Positions 17,661 through 32,538 of a stretch of DNA of 64,000 nucleotides are shown here, in pieces (positions within the stretch are counted from its first letter, which is position 1; each line of letters opens with the position of its first letter). The DNA lies in the NCBI RefSeq assembly GCF_003293745.1, contig NZ_PTLZ01000002.1, positions 558,001 to 622,000 of the forward strand, read 5' to 3'. The notes under the pieces are model-generated. The model ran no database searches, was not told the origin of the DNA, and was given only the letters and a program-made list of their open reading frames with translations. The translations under genes were made by a program, and so were the position numbers. The DNA is from Herminiimonas fonticola (lineage in GTDB: Bacteria > Pseudomonadota > Gammaproteobacteria > Burkholderiales > Burkholderiaceae_D).

Positions 17661-20600
17661 GTGCGTTTAACTTCGATTAAATTATCTGGATTTAAGTCTT
17701 TCGTCGATCCAACGAATTTTCAGGTGCCTGGCCAATTGGTAGGGGTCGTCGGCCCTAACGGTTGCGGTAAATCCAATATTATCGATGCAGTGCGCTGGGT
17801 TTTGGGTGAATCCAAGGCTTCCGAGTTGCGCGGCGAATCGATGCAGGACGTTATTTTTAACGGCACTAATACCCGCAAACCGGCAGGACGCTCCTCAGTC
17901 GAACTGGTATTCGATAATGGCGAAGGCAAAGCCGCCGGTCAGTGGGGCCAGTATGCAGAGATCGCCGTCAAGCGCACGTTGACGCGCGACGGTACCTCGA
18001 CTTACTACATCAATAATCAGGGCGTACGTCGCCGCGATATTCAAGACATTTTCCTTGGTACCGGTCTTGGCCCACGCGCTTACGCGATTATTGGTCAAGG
18101 CATGATTTCGCGCATCATCGAAGCGCGCCCGGAAGAACTGCGTATCTTTCTGGAAGAAGCCGCCGGCGTATCCAAGTACAAGGAACGTCGTCGCGAAACA
18201 GAAAATCGCCTGCAAGACACGCGTGAAAATCTGCTGCGCGTGGAAGACATCCTGCGCGAGTTGAATGCCAATCTGGAAAAGCTGCAAAGCCAGGCTGCCG
18301 TCGCGCAAAAATTCCACGAACTGCAAGCTGATCAGGACGAGAAACAAAAGCTGCTGTGGCTGTTGCGCAAGAATGAAGCGAAGGGCGAGCAGGACAAGCA
18401 TTTCCGCGATATCGAAAAAGCGCAAGTCGACCTGGAAGAACAAACCGCCAAATTGCGTCATGTAGAAACCGAACTTGAACATATGCGCCAGGCGCATTAC
18501 GGTGCTGGTGATCGCATGCACCAGGCACAAGGGCATTTGTATCAAACCAATTCCGAAATCGGCAGTCTCGAAGCACAAATCAAGTTCGTCATCGAATCGC
18601 GCAGCCGTTTGCAATCACAACTCAATTCATTGACCGCACAACGCGATCAATGGCAACGCCAGGGCACGCAATACCAGGATGATCTGGTCGATGCAGAAAT
18701 GCATCTGGAAGAACAAGCGATGCGTGTCGAGCAAGCGCAGGAAATCGCGCACCGTGAAAACGACAGATTGCCCGCATTGGAGCAGGCATGGCGCGAATCG
18801 CAATTGAAAACGACTGAGTCGCGCGGCAAGATCATGCAGGCGCAGCAACAGATCGAACTCGAATCCGCACATCAACGTAACGCTTCCAATATTCTGTCCG
18901 GCTTGACCGTACGTCGTGAGCGTTTGCAGCAAGAAAAACAAGGCCTGAATCTGCCTGACTCCACACATCTTTCCAACTTGAAGATGCAGCTGGAAGAAAA
19001 GCAGGCAACGCTGGAAGAAGCAACCGAACAGCTGGAAGTCGCGCAAGAGCAACTACCCAAGCTGGAAGAAGAACGTCGCACAGCGCAGCAGCAAGTGAAT
19101 ACTGAAACTGCCAACAACGCGCAACTCGAAGCACGCCTTGCCGCATTGAAGCAATTGCAGGAAAACGTACAGACACAAGGCAAGGTTCAACCGTGGTTGC
19201 AAAAACACGAGCTGAGTGAGTTGCCGCGCTTGTGGCAAAAGCTGCATATCGATCAAGGTTGGGAAACCTCGCTGGAATCGGTATTGCGTGAACGCACCTC
19301 GGCGCTGGAAATGTCGAATCTCGATTGGGCCAAAGCCTTCTTCAACGATGCGCCTCCAGCCAAGTTGGCTTTGTTCACGCCGAACGCGACACCGTCGGAA
19401 GCGATCCCAACGCAAGCGGGTCTCAAGCCTTTCCTGAGTTTGCTGCAATTGAACGATCCTGGTCTGCGCGCCTTGCTGCAGGATTGGCTGCACAACGTCT
19501 ATGTCGCCGACGATATCGCGGCCGCTTTCGTCGATCGTAATAAATTGCCTAACGGCGCTTATTTCGTCACCAAGCAAGGTCATGTCATCAGCAAATCGAG
19601 TGTGCGTTTTTATGCATCAGATTCCGAACAGGATGGCATGCTGGCACGCCAGCAGGAAATCGAAAACATCACCAAGCAATTGCGTGCGCAGCACATGCTG
19701 GCTGACGAAGCGAAGTCTCGTTCGGTACGTGCCGAATCTGCATTGACGCAAGCAACGCAACGCCTGCAAGAGATTCGCCAGCGTGCGAATACGTTGACGC
19801 AAGCGGTACATGGTTTGCAAATCGATGTGATGAAACTGTCGGAAGTACAGGAACGCTTCAACCAGCGCAGCACGCAGATCAGCACAGATCTGGAAGAAAT
19901 CGCTGCGCAGGAAGCCGAACAGCAACAAATCAAGGCAGAGTCGGAAGCCAAGTTCGAACAACTCGACGGCGAGTTGGGTGAGTTGCAGGAAAAACACGAA
20001 GAAGGACAGACTGAATATCTGGCTAAAGAACAGCAGTTGAATGACGCACGCCAACGCGCACGTGAACTCGAGCGTGCTGCACAAGAAGCTGGATACGCGG
20101 AGAAGTCGCAACGCAGCAAGATAGAAGAATTGAAACGCAGCATCGCTACTGCGCTGGAGCAAGCGGCTCAACTGTTTGCCAATATGCAGCAAGGCAGCCT
20201 GGAGCTGGAAAGCCTGGACGATCAGGCTGCACAAGCCGGTCTGCAAACCTTGCTAGACAAACGTACTGAGCAAGAACGTGCGTTGGCCGATGCTCGCCAT
20301 GAACTTGATCAACTGACACAGCAATTGCGCGGCCATGACGAGGCGCGTATGCAAGCCGAACGCAGCCTGCAACCGCAACGAGATCGCATCATGGAGCTGC
20401 AGTTGAAAGAACAGGCCGCACGCCTGAATCAGGAACAATACGCGCAGCAACTGATAGAAGCACAAGCCGACGAAGCGGCGCTGATGGAAAAACTCAACGG
20501 TGACGTACGTCCTTCTTATCTGCAAGGCGAAGTCACACGTCTGACGAATGCCATCGCGGCTCTGGGCGCCGTCAATCTGGCCGCACTGGATGAACTGGCA

Positions 20601-21176
20601 ACCGCATCGGAACGTAAAAACTTCCTCGATGCGCAAAATGCCGATCTGACCGAGGCAATCAATACGCTGCAGGATGCAATCCACAAGATCGACAAGGAAA
20701 CACGCGATCTGTTGCAAGACACTTTCGACAAGGTCAATCATCACTTCGGCGAATTGTTCCCGATTCTGTTCGGTGGCGGTCAGGCCAAATTGACGATGAC
20801 AGGCGAAGAGATTCTGGATTCCGGTGTGCAAGTGATGGCGCAACCGCCAGGCAAAAAGAATGCAACGATTCATTTGCTGTCAGGTGGTGAAAAAGCATTG
20901 ACGGCAACCGCACTGGTGTTCTCGATGTTCCAGCTGAATCCTGCACCGTTCTGCCTGCTGGATGAGGTCGATGCGCCGTTGGATGATGCCAATACCGAAC
21001 GTTTCTGCAACATGGTCAAACGCATGTCGGCACATACGCAGTTCCTGTTTATTTCGCATAACAAGATCGCTATGGAAATGGCGCAGCAATTGATCGGTGT
21101 GACGATGCAGGAGCAGGGCGTATCACGGATTGTTGCAGTTGATATGGAATCGGCCGCCAGTTTCGCAGAGGCCTGA
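17661..21176 (+). CDS. smc: Chromosome segregation protein SMC
   Basis: A 1171-residue condensin ATPase. The start is taken at GTG 17661 (M-R-L-T-S-I-K-L-S-G-F-K-S-F), which gives the standard SMC N-terminus; an in-frame TTG nine codons upstream adds unsupported residues. Walker A is G-P-N-G-C-G-K-S-N at about 31-39. Long coiled-coil arms rich in Q, E, R and A follow, with a hinge near residues 500-640. The C-terminal head has signature L-S-G-G-E-K-A-L and Walker B C-L-L-D-E-V-D-A-P-L-D-D. SMC works with ScpA and ScpB, which are not in the window, to compact and segregate chromosomes. It is the first gene of a plus-strand run with zipA and ligA. Confidence 0.97.
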   Translation: MRLTSIKLSGFKSFVDPTNFQVPGQLVGVVGPNGCGKSNIIDAVRWVLGESKASELRGESMQDVIFNGTNTRKPAGRSSVELVFDNGEGKAAGQWGQYAEIAVKRTLTRDGTSTYYINNQGVRRRDIQDIFLGTGLGPRAYAIIGQGMISRIIEARPEELRIFLEEAAGVSKYKERRRETENRLQDTRENLLRVEDILRELNANLEKLQSQAAVAQKFHELQADQDEKQKLLWLLRKNEAKGEQDKHFRDIEKAQVDLEEQTAKLRHVETELEHMRQAHYGAGDRMHQAQGHLYQTNSEIGSLEAQIKFVIESRSRLQSQLNSLTAQRDQWQRQGTQYQDDLVDAEMHLEEQAMRVEQAQEIAHRENDRLPALEQAWRESQLKTTESRGKIMQAQQQIELESAHQRNASNILSGLTVRRERLQQEKQGLNLPDSTHLSNLKMQLEEKQATLEEATEQLEVAQEQLPKLEEERRTAQQQVNTETANNAQLEARLAALKQLQENVQTQGKVQPWLQKHELSELPRLWQKLHIDQGWETSLESVLRERTSALEMSNLDWAKAFFNDAPPAKLALFTPNATPSEAIPTQAGLKPFLSLLQLNDPGLRALLQDWLHNVYVADDIAAAFVDRNKLPNGAYFVTKQGHVISKSSVRFYASDSEQDGMLARQQEIENITKQLRAQHMLADEAKSRSVRAESALTQATQRLQEIRQRANTLTQAVHGLQIDVMKLSEVQERFNQRSTQISTDLEEIAAQEAEQQQIKAESEAKFEQLDGELGELQEKHEEGQTEYLAKEQQLNDARQRARELERAAQEAGYAEKSQRSKIEELKRSIATALEQAAQLFANMQQGSLELESLDDQAAQAGLQTLLDKRTEQERALADARHELDQLTQQLRGHDEARMQAERSLQPQRDRIMELQLKEQAARLNQEQYAQQLIEAQADEAALMEKLNGDVRPSYLQGEVTRLTNAIAALGAVNLAALDELATASERKNFLDAQNADLTEAINTLQDAIHKIDKETRDLLQDTFDKVNHHFGELFPILFGGGQAKLTMTGEEILDSGVQVMAQPPGKKNATIHLLSGGEKALTATALVFSMFQLNPAPFCLLDEVDAPLDDANTERFCNMVKRMSAHTQFLFISHNKIAMEMAQQLIGVTMQEQGVSRIVAVDMESAASFAEA

Positions 21177-21513
21177 TGCGCTAACGTAATACTGAAATGG
21201 AATGCAGCAATTTTTAATGTTGAAGGCGTAGCGTTCTAGTGGAAAATTTCGCGGAGCTCTGGTTTTCAACAGTGTTTTTCAGAGAGCGGATAGATTTTCG
21301 GTTCGCTCGCCAGACTTAACATGAACATGTGTTGTACGGTATCCTGCAAGCTGGTTGCCACCTGTTGTAGGCACGCTTTTTTATCGGATAGTGGACGACC
21401 ATCAAACCCTGGATTTTTATGACGCAATCCGTTTTATCTTATTTTGTCGCTCGCATCTTTTGCTCGATGAATATCCGCACGATGACCAATCAATTTTCCG
21501 TTCAAGGTGCAGC
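21177..21513. other. Intergenic stretch between smc and the zipA-like gene
   Basis: About 337 bases with no gene I can support. An in-frame upward extension of the zipA frame (from TTG 21355) is open but lacks a Shine-Dalgarno and would place an unrelated 53-residue tail before the membrane anchor, so it is not used. A small palindrome, ACATG-AA-CATGT, lies at 21319-21330. No convincing terminator or promoter was found. Confidence 0.5.
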
Positions 21514-25595
<4,082 letters not shown>

Positions 25596-25599
<4 letters not shown>

Positions 25600-26132
25600 G
25601 CGTTAGAGAAATCCTGAAGATGGGTGATCCGCGTCTGTTGCGTGTGGCTGAACCGGTTACCGAGTTCAATACGCCGGAGCTGGATGCGTTGATTGCGGAC
25701 ATGTTCGACACCATGCATGCCGCCAATGGCGCCGGTCTTGCCGCGCCGCAGATAGGCGTGAATCTGCGTTTGGTGATTTACGGCTTCAAACAAAATACGC
25801 GCTATCCCGATGCGCCACCGGTACCGGAAACTGTATTGATCAACCCGAAGTTGCGTCCGCTTTCAGCCGAGCGCGAAGAGGGTTGGGAAGGTTGTTTGTC
25901 AGTGCCGGGATTACGCGGCATGGTGCCGCGTTTCAGCGCTTTGCATTACGAGGGTTTTGATCAGTTCGGTAATGTAATCAGCCGAGATGCAGAGGGTTTT
26001 CATGCGCGCGTGGTGCAGCATGAGTGCGATCATCTGGATGGGATTTTGTATCCGATGCGTATCGAAGATTTTACGCAGTTCGGTTACGTCGATGTGTTAT
26101 TCCCTGAAATGGATGCGAACGAAGACGATTGA
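25596..26132 (+). CDS. def: Peptide deformylase
   Basis: A 178-residue metallohydrolase removing the formyl group from nascent N-terminal methionine. All three family motifs are present: [18 protein letters not shown] (metal Cys) and H-E-C-D-H-L-D-G (metal His pair with catalytic Glu). It overlaps the galU stop by ATGA. It is not next to fmt, so it may be one of two deformylases in the genome; this cannot be judged here. map, the next enzyme in N-terminal maturation, lies 3.4 kb away on the other strand. Confidence 0.96.
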
Positions 26133-26148
26133 TTTTATAGACTTGAAG

Positions 26149-26167
26149 CAGTGATTACTTCACTGCG
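26149..26167. repeat. Hairpin between converging def and pseudouridine synthase genes
   Basis: Seven-base perfect arms GCAGTGA and TCACTGC enclose a 5-base loop between the two stops. No U-tract follows on either strand, so it is at best a weak or factor-assisted terminator. Confidence 0.4.
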
Positions 26168-26174
26168 CGGGTAC

Positions 26175-26921
26175 TCAAAATTCTTCGCCTTCATTTAAAT
26201 AGCGCCATTCTCCCACCGGTAAATCACCCAGCTTTACACGGCCTATGCGCACGCGTTTCAAGCCAACTACTTTCAATCCGACGATATCGCACATACGGCG
26301 AATCTGACGCTTTTTCCCTTCGCGTAAAATGAAGCTGAGCTGATCTTCATTTTGCCATTTCACCTGCGCCGGCAACAGCTTTTTCCCATCCAGCATCAAA
26401 CCGTGATTCAATCGCTTCAAATCAGACTCGGGCAGCTTGCCCGGCTTGATGTATTGCACGCGCACCAGATATTCTTTCTCTACGCTGGTGGTTTCGCCGA
26501 TCAGGTGTTTGGCGATGCGGCCATCTTGCGTCAGCACCAGCAAACCGACGGAATCGATGTCGAGTCGTCCGGCCGGAACCAGACTGCGTAATTGCGTTGG
26601 ATGGAATTGCGTGGTTGACTTGTCTTCTTTCCAGCGATTCTCGGCCTTGATCAAGGCGACGGCCGGTTTGTAGCCGTCTTCAGCCTGGCCGCTGACGTAG
26701 CCCATAGGTTTGTTGATCAAGATCGTCACGCGCTTCGATTGTTCTGCGGCTGCCTGGCGTTCAACTGTCACGCGTTGTGTAGGCAAGATTTTTGTGCCGA
26801 GTTCCGAGACAACTTTGCCATCGACGCGGACCCAGCCGCGCTCTATCCATTCATCGGCTTCGCGACGGGAGCAAAGGCCAAGTTCTGACATGCGTTTGGA
26901 AAGGCGTAATGGTTCGGTCAT
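26175..26921 (-). CDS. RsuA/RluF-family pseudouridine synthase
   Basis: A 248-residue RNA-modifying enzyme. An N-terminal S4 RNA-binding domain (L-S-K-R-M-S-E-L-G-L-C-S-R-R-E-A-D) is followed by I-N-K-P and the catalytic G-R-L-D-I-D-S-V-G-L-L motif, whose Asp attacks the uridine. R-Q-I-R-R-M-C and a final L-P-V-G-E-W-R support the RsuA/RluB/E/F group. RluF-like (23S rRNA) is the closest by wording, but the exact target base cannot be read from the sequence. It is monocistronic as far as visible, convergent with def. Confidence 0.88.
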   Translation of the reverse strand: MTEPLRLSKRMSELGLCSRREADEWIERGWVRVDGKVVSELGTKILPTQRVTVERQAAAEQSKRVTILINKPMGYVSGQAEDGYKPAVALIKAENRWKEDKSTTQFHPTQLRSLVPAGRLDIDSVGLLVLTQDGRIAKHLIGETTSVEKEYLVRVQYIKPGKLPESDLKRLNHGLMLDGKKLLPAQVKWQNEDQLSFILREGKKRQIRRMCDIVGLKVVGLKRVRIGRVKLGDLPVGEWRYLNEGEEF

Positions 26922-27010
26922 GGCGATGCAGTTTTATAAAAATTAATGGTGATGATTAAAAATGATTTTGACGCGGAAGTCTGGGCGGAATCTTGAAATT
27001 TACAAGGACC

Positions 27011-29563
27011 TCAGACTCGCAAGGCATCGAGCAGGTCGCTTTCCAGCTGAATCTGGCTGCGCGGATTGTTCAATGCCAAACCATCGATCAGGAAGACGTC
27101 TTCGACTCGTTCGCCCAGCGTCATGACTTTGGCGGTATGCAGATTGACTTTGTACTTGGTGAGCACATTGGCGATCGAATACAGCAAGCCATTTCTGTCA
27201 TTGGCTGAGACAGTCAGTAAATAATATCGGCCGCGTTCATCCGGGCGCAAATCAACAGTCGGCGTCGCCGGGAAGTTGCGGCACAGACGAGACAAACGAC
27301 CTTTGCTAGGTAAAGGCAAGTCGCTTTGCATGATCAGCATCTTGCTCAAGTCATGCTCGATCAGGCTGATCAAGTCGCGATAACTGTCGGCAAACGCCGG
27401 TTCTGTAATCAGGAAGGTATCAAGCGCGTAACCGTGTTTGGTGGTGTGAATCTTGGCGTCGAGAATACTGAAATTCTTGTGGTCGAAATAACTGCAAATG
27501 CGTGCGAACAGATCAGGTTGATCCTTGACATACACCGTCACCTGCAAACCTTCGCCTATCGGTGCCAGGCGGCATTTTACGATTGGTACTGTACTGTCGA
27601 TTTTGTCGTACAGAACACGTGTTTGCCATGCGATATCGGCGGCATCGTGGCGCAGGAAGTAAACCACATCCAGTTGCTGCCAGAGTTTTTCATGATCCTT
27701 GTCGGACAAGCCAAACAGACGCAAGGATTTGAGTGCTTCTTCCTGCCGGTTCTTGAGCTCACGATCGGCCGATGGCGCTTGCCCGCCGAATACACGCGAA
27801 GTCATGTGATACAGATCTTCCAGCAACTTGCCTTTCCACGCATTCCAGACTTTCGGACTGGTGCCGCGTATGTCGGCCACAGTCAGCAAATACAGTGCGG
27901 TCAGATGACGTTCATCCTTTACCAGCTTGGCGAATGTAGTGATGACATCCGGATCGGATAAATCCTGTTTCTGCGCAACCTGCGACATCGTCAAATGATT
28001 CTCGACGAGGAAGATAACAAGCTCGGTATCTTCCTCCGACAAGCCGTGATCGACGCAAAAGACACGCGCATCTTCCATCCCTAATTGCGAATGATCGCCG
28101 CCACGGCCTTTGGCTATATCGTGAAACAGCGCGGCGATATACAGCAGCCACGGTTGTGAAAAATTGGCGGCGAGCTGGCTGCAAAACGGATATTCGTGCG
28201 CATGCTGGCTGAGGAAAAAGCGGCGTACATTGCGCACCACCATCATGATGTGTTGATCCACTGTATAGACGTGGAAAAGATCGTGCTGCATCTGGCCGAC
28301 GATCTTGCGGAAATTCGGCAGATAGCGACCCAAAACGCTGGTCTGATTCATGCTGCGCAGCGCATGCGTAATGCCTTGCGGTGCCTGCAGAATTTTCATG
28401 AAGAGTGCGCGATTGACCGGGTCGCGGCGGAATTTGTTATCGATCTTGAAGCGCGAGTGCCACAGCGCACGGAAGGTGCGCGAAGTCATGCCCTTCAGTT
28501 CAGGATGCAAGGACAGCAGCAGGAAAACTTCCAGCATCGCAGACGGTGTCACATCGAAAGTATCGTCATGCGCGATATCGATAAAACCGTTCACTTCATT
28601 GAAACGTTCATTGATCGCGACCGGCGAAGTCATTTGCGGGAATAGTTGCGCTTCAATGTTTTGCAGCAGGATCGCATTGAGTTGCGTGACCGCTTTTGCA
28701 GCGAGATAGTAACGCTGCATCAGGTATTCGCTGGCGCGACGCGTTTCTGTCGACTTGAAGCCTATCGATTCGGCAATTGCAGTCTGGATATCGAAGACCA
28801 GTCGGTCTTCACGACGATTGGCGATGATGTGCAGCCGTATCCGCACATCTTTGAGCGCACGTTCTTTTTGCTTGAGTTGGCGTGCTTCGGTCGGCGTAAT
28901 CAATCCACGTTCGGCCAATGCCGGCCAGGAGTCGCCGAGTCCTGCCGCTTTTGCGACCCATAGAATTACTTGCAGATCGCGCAGGCCGCCCGGGCTTTCC
29001 TTGCAGTTCGGCTCCAGACTGTAGGGTGTGTCTTCGTATTTGGCGTGGCGTTGGCGCAGTTCCAGGGTTTTATCCTGAAAAAAGGCGCGTGGGTTCATTG
29101 CCGCATCGCAGCGCTCTTTCATGGACTGAAATAGAGAGGCATTACCGATAACTAATCTGGCCTCGAGCAAACTGGTTTGTACAGTGATGTCGGCTGCCGC
29201 TTCCGACAGGCATTCATCGATGGTACGTATGCTGTGGCCGATCTCGAGGCCGATATCCCAAAACAACTGGATCAATTCTTCCAGTTTTGCCTGCAGTTCG
29301 TTATCGGGCGCTTCCTGCAGCAATATCAATACATCGACATCGGAGTAGGGGAACATTTCTCCGCGACCGTAACCACCGACTGCGACCAAAGCGGCAGATG
29401 CTGGCAAGTTAAAATTAGCCCAGGATTTGGACAATGCTTCATCGACGTTTTTGGTTAATTCCGTCAATAACAGATCTGTCTTGCCGTTTGCCAAAAACCG
29501 GTCTATGACGATTTGTCGCTCGGCTTTGAGCTGTTCTTTCAGTTCGATGGCAAAAGACGGCAT
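27011..29563 (-). CDS. glnD: Bifunctional [protein-PII] uridylyltransferase/uridylyl-removing enzyme
   Basis: An 850-residue sensor of glutamine that adds or removes UMP on PII proteins. The nucleotidyltransferase site is [15 protein letters not shown], with Asp75 and Asp77. A central helical region is followed by the HD hydrolase domain ([12 protein letters not shown]). Two C-terminal ACT domains (about 685-850) bind glutamine. The length is within the family range. It starts 6 bases after the map stop, and the map-glnD order matches Escherichia coli, although dapD is not its direct neighbour here. Confidence 0.97.
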   Translation of the reverse strand: MPSFAIELKEQLKAERQIVIDRFLANGKTDLLLTELTKNVDEALSKSWANFNLPASAALVAVGGYGRGEMFPYSDVDVLILLQEAPDNELQAKLEELIQLFWDIGLEIGHSIRTIDECLSEAAADITVQTSLLEARLVIGNASLFQSMKERCDAAMNPRAFFQDKTLELRQRHAKYEDTPYSLEPNCKESPGGLRDLQVILWVAKAAGLGDSWPALAERGLITPTEARQLKQKERALKDVRIRLHIIANRREDRLVFDIQTAIAESIGFKSTETRRASEYLMQRYYLAAKAVTQLNAILLQNIEAQLFPQMTSPVAINERFNEVNGFIDIAHDDTFDVTPSAMLEVFLLLSLHPELKGMTSRTFRALWHSRFKIDNKFRRDPVNRALFMKILQAPQGITHALRSMNQTSVLGRYLPNFRKIVGQMQHDLFHVYTVDQHIMMVVRNVRRFFLSQHAHEYPFCSQLAANFSQPWLLYIAALFHDIAKGRGGDHSQLGMEDARVFCVDHGLSEEDTELVIFLVENHLTMSQVAQKQDLSDPDVITTFAKLVKDERHLTALYLLTVADIRGTSPKVWNAWKGKLLEDLYHMTSRVFGGQAPSADRELKNRQEEALKSLRLFGLSDKDHEKLWQQLDVVYFLRHDAADIAWQTRVLYDKIDSTVPIVKCRLAPIGEGLQVTVYVKDQPDLFARICSYFDHKNFSILDAKIHTTKHGYALDTFLITEPAFADSYRDLISLIEHDLSKMLIMQSDLPLPSKGRLSRLCRNFPATPTVDLRPDERGRYYLLTVSANDRNGLLYSIANVLTKYKVNLHTAKVMTLGERVEDVFLIDGLALNNPRSQIQLESDLLDALRV

Positions 29564-29569
29564 GAATGA

Positions 29570-30406
29570 TCAGGCGTTGACAGTTTGTGGGATATCCGTT
29601 GGCGGCACGATAAATGCCGGTGGTGGTGGGGTGCCAGCCGATTGTGTCAGTATTTCGTAACCGGTTTCGGTCACGAGTATCGTATGTTCCCACTGTGCCG
29701 ACAGGCTTCTATCCTTGGTTTTGATGGTCCAGCCATCACCCATTTCGCGGATTTCGCGGCGACCGGCATTGATCATGGGTTCGACTGTGAAGATCATGCC
29801 CGCTTCGAGTTTTTCCAGCGTGCCAGGGCGGCCGTAGTGCAGCACTTGCGGCTCTTCGTGGAATACCTTGCCGATGCCGTGGCCGCAAAATTCGCGCACC
29901 ACGCTGTAGCCGGCTTTTTCCGCATGCTGTTGAATCACGAAGCCGATATCGCCCAGATGCGCGCCTGGTTTGATTTTCGAGATGCCGAGCCACATGCATT
30001 CATAGGTGATTTCGCTCAAGCGTTTGGCCTGGATGGATGGTTCGCCGAGCAGGAACATACGGCTGTTGTCACCATGATAACCATCCTTGATGACGGTAAT
30101 GTCCAGATTGACCGAATCGCCATTCTTCAAAACTTTATCACCGGGGATGCCGTGGCAGATCACGTCGTTGACAGATGTACAAATCGCTTTTGGATAGGGC
30201 GTATAGCCGGGCGGGCAATAATTCAGTGGAGCGGGAATGGTGCCTTGTACATTGACCATGTATTCATGGCACAGGCGATCCAGTTCGCCGGTGGTGACGC
30301 CGACTTTGACGAAGGGGGTAATGTAATCAAGTACTTCGGCGCCTAAGCGGCCGGCAATACGCATGCCTTGGATGTCTTCTGCAGTTTTAATTGAAATATT
30401 GCTCAT
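29570..30406 (-). CDS. map: Methionine aminopeptidase, type I
   Basis: A 278-residue dinuclear metalloprotease removing N-terminal methionine. The pita-bread fold is recognisable: C-H-G-I-P-G-D-K, N-L-D-I-T-V-I-K-D-G-Y-H-G-D-N-S with the two metal aspartates, G-H-G-I-G-K-V-F-H-E-E-P with a metal His, and a late F-T-V-E-P glutamate. The C-terminal extension (about 15 residues, P-P-P-P-A) is slightly longer than usual. It is divergent from rpsB across about 290 bases and upstream of glnD. Confidence 0.96.
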   Translation of the reverse strand: MSNISIKTAEDIQGMRIAGRLGAEVLDYITPFVKVGVTTGELDRLCHEYMVNVQGTIPAPLNYCPPGYTPYPKAICTSVNDVICHGIPGDKVLKNGDSVNLDITVIKDGYHGDNSRMFLLGEPSIQAKRLSEITYECMWLGISKIKPGAHLGDIGFVIQQHAEKAGYSVVREFCGHGIGKVFHEEPQVLHYGRPGTLEKLEAGMIFTVEPMINAGRREIREMGDGWTIKTKDRSLSAQWEHTILVTETGYEILTQSAGTPPPPAFIVPPTDIPQTVNA

Positions 30407-30528
30407 GGGAAGCCGAAAAGTGCTGAGTTAGATGCTGCGTTATTCGCTGAAATCGCAGCATGAATTAATAATAGATGATGAATTATAGACGAGCGCCTAC
30501 TTATTCGCCGACGAAAGTGGCACGGGAC

Positions 30529-30558
30529 TTGAAACAAACGGCTATTTTGAGGTAGAAT
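30529..30558 (+). promoter_or_regulatory. Sigma-70-type promoter for rpsB
   Basis: TTGAAA at 30529-30534 and TAGAAT at 30553-30558 are separated by 18 bases and match the consensus well. The expected transcript start near 30565 leaves a leader of about 130 bases before the rpsB ATG. Confidence 0.65.
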
Positions 30559-30635
30559 CTCGGGCTTGCCTGAATTGGTTTTCAAGCAAATTTTTTTGTA
30601 AATCGCGAATCCGCTCGAAAAGGGTGCCTGAGTCA

Positions 30636-30651
30636 AGACTGAAATCAGTCT
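30636..30651 (+). promoter_or_regulatory. Stem-loop in the rpsB leader
   Basis: Six-base arms AGACTG and CAGTCT around an AAAT loop lie about 47 bases upstream of the start codon. In Escherichia coli, S2 represses its own operon through the rpsB leader; an equivalent role here is an inference. Confidence 0.35.
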
Positions 30652-30697
30652 GAATCCGGTGACTGAGCAGATTCCAGACCCCAACCCTGGAGATATT

Positions 30698-31444
30698 ATG
30701 TCAGTAACTATGCGTGAAATGCTGGAAGCCGGTGTCCATTTTGGTCACCAAACCCGCTTCTGGAACCCTAAGATGGCCCCTTACATTTTCGGCCATCGCA
30801 ACAGAATTCATATCGTCAATCTGGAAAAAACCCTGGGCATGTACCAGGAGGCGATGAAGTACATCAAACAATTGTCTTCCAATCGCGGCACCGTGCTGTT
30901 CGTCGGCACCAAGCGTCAAGCGCGTGAAACCATCGCCGCTGAAGCAGCGCGCGCTGGCATGCCTTACGTTGATCAACGCTGGTTGGGCGGCATGCTGACC
31001 AACTTCAAAACGATCAAAACATCGATCAAGCGTTTGAAAGAAATGGAAGCTTCGATTGCAGATGGTTCAGTCGAAAAACTCAGCAAAAAAGAAGCGCTGA
31101 TGTTTGATCGCGAAAAAATCAAGCTGGAAAAAGCAATCGGCGGCATCAAGGATATGGGCGGCATTCCTGACGCAATTTTCGTGGTTGACGTTGGTTACCA
31201 CAAAGGCGCGATCACCGAAGCAGCTAAACTGGGTATCCCGGTTATCGGTGTGGTTGATACCAATCACTCGCCAGAAGGCGTGACTTACATCATTCCAGGT
31301 AATGATGACTCGTCCAAAGCAATCATGTTGTACGCACGCGGTGTAGCAGATGCGATCCTCGAAGGCCGCGCTAGCGCGACTAACGATCTGGTCGAAGCTA
31401 TCAAAGGCGGCGACGACTTCGTTGAAGTCAACGAGCAGGCTTAA
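30698..31444 (+). CDS. rpsB: 30S ribosomal protein S2
   Basis: A 248-residue ribosomal protein of usual length. It starts [19 protein letters not shown], the typical S2 N-terminus, and contains [12 protein letters not shown] and W-L-G-G-M-L-T-N. The ATG at 30698 has GGAG upstream; an in-frame start further left would add 13 residues not found in S2. It opens the translation and envelope supercluster, followed by tsf after a terminator-like hairpin. Confidence 0.98.
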   Translation: MSVTMREMLEAGVHFGHQTRFWNPKMAPYIFGHRNRIHIVNLEKTLGMYQEAMKYIKQLSSNRGTVLFVGTKRQARETIAAEAARAGMPYVDQRWLGGMLTNFKTIKTSIKRLKEMEASIADGSVEKLSKKEALMFDREKIKLEKAIGGIKDMGGIPDAIFVVDVGYHKGAITEAAKLGIPVIGVVDTNHSPEGVTYIIPGNDDSSKAIMLYARGVADAILEGRASATNDLVEAIKGGDDFVEVNEQA

Positions 31445-31478
31445 TACCCTGGCTCTGATGGTTTGAGCGTCAGAAATG

Positions 31479-31508
31479 AAGGGGCAACAATAGTTAGCCC
31501 CTTTTTTT
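31479..31508 (+). terminator. Intrinsic terminator/attenuator between rpsB and tsf
   Basis: AAGGGGC and GCCCCTT arms, with partial pairing of AAC/GTT inside, are followed by a run of seven Ts. Because tsf is always needed with rpsB, it is likely a partial terminator that sets the S2:EF-Ts ratio. Confidence 0.75.
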
Positions 31509-31584
31509 CGAGCACATTTTGAACGTAATAAGATGGAAGACGTCACAACGACGTCCGTCTGTCAGGAATTGTTAGGAGATTGTA

Positions 31585-32466
31585 ATGGCCGTTATTACTG
31601 CAGCTATGGTTGGTGAATTGCGCGCGCTTACCGATGCGCCTATGATGGAATGCAAAAAAGCATTGACGGAAGCCGATGGCGATCCAGTCAAGGCAGAAGA
31701 ACTGCTGCGCGTTAAACTCGGCAGCAAGGCATCGAAAGCAGCTTCCCGTGTGACCGCTGAAGGCGTTGTTGCTGCCTTCGTTTCCGGTGGTGTCGGCGCA
31801 TTGGTCGAAGTTAACTGCGAAACAGATTTCGTTACCAAGAACGATGAGTTCCTCGCCTTGGCAAATGCTTGCGCCAAATTGATCGCTGAGAAAAATCCGG
31901 CTGACGTCGCGGCCTTGTCGGCTTTGCCATTGGATGGCAAAACAGTTGAAGAACAACGCGCTGCGTTGATCGGCCGTATCGGTGAAAACATGTCTATTCG
32001 TCGTTTTCAACGTTTCGAGACAACTGGTAAATTGGCTTCCTACCTGCACGGTACCCGTATCGGCGTGATGGTCGATTTCGATAGCGCAGACGAACAAGTT
32101 GGTAAAGATGTTGCAATGCACATCGCCGCGATGAAGCCGGTTGCCTTGTCGTCCGACAATGTTCCTGCTGATCTGATCGCCAAAGAGCGTTCGGTTGCAG
32201 AGTTGAAGGCAGCAGAATCAGGCAAACCAGCTGAAATCGTCACCAAAATGGTTGAAGGTTCGGTACAGAAATACCTGAAAGAAGTTTCCTTGCTGAATCA
32301 AACATTTGTTAAAAACGACAAGCAAACCGTCGAACAAATGTTGAAAGACACCAAATCCACCGTGAAAGCATTCACGATGTATGTAGTCGGTGAAGGCATC
32401 GAGAAAAAGCAAGACGACTTTGCCGCAGAAGTAGCAGCACAAGTCGCAGCAGCAAAACAGGCGTAA
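31585..32466 (+). CDS. tsf: Translation elongation factor Ts
   Basis: A 293-residue nucleotide exchange factor for EF-Tu. The N-terminal UBA-like domain reads [19 protein letters not shown], with the conserved T-D-A-P-M-M and [13 protein letters not shown] follows near residue 75, and the coiled-coil insertion lies in the second half. GGAG precedes the ATG. It is second in the cluster and ends at a strong terminator. Confidence 0.98.
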   Translation: MAVITAAMVGELRALTDAPMMECKKALTEADGDPVKAEELLRVKLGSKASKAASRVTAEGVVAAFVSGGVGALVEVNCETDFVTKNDEFLALANACAKLIAEKNPADVAALSALPLDGKTVEEQRAALIGRIGENMSIRRFQRFETTGKLASYLHGTRIGVMVDFDSADEQVGKDVAMHIAAMKPVALSSDNVPADLIAKERSVAELKAAESGKPAEIVTKMVEGSVQKYLKEVSLLNQTFVKNDKQTVEQMLKDTKSTVKAFTMYVVGEGIEKKQDDFAAEVAAQVAAAKQA

Positions 32467-32477
32467 GTTAAAAAAAT

Positions 32478-32500
32478 CGGGCCGAAAGGCCCGTTTTTTT
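32478..32500 (+). terminator. Intrinsic terminator after tsf
   Basis: CGGGCC-GAAA-GGCCCG forms a six-base-pair stem with a stable GAAA tetraloop, followed by seven Ts. It ends the rpsB-tsf unit. Confidence 0.85.
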
Positions 32501-32538
32501 AACGCCATCAAGTATGCTTTGATGTGCGCCAATAATTA

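Noticed and set aside
21355-21513. Longer N-terminus for the ZipA-like protein
   Set aside because: TTG start without Shine-Dalgarno; it would put a non-conserved tail before the membrane anchor, while ATG 21514 has AAGG.
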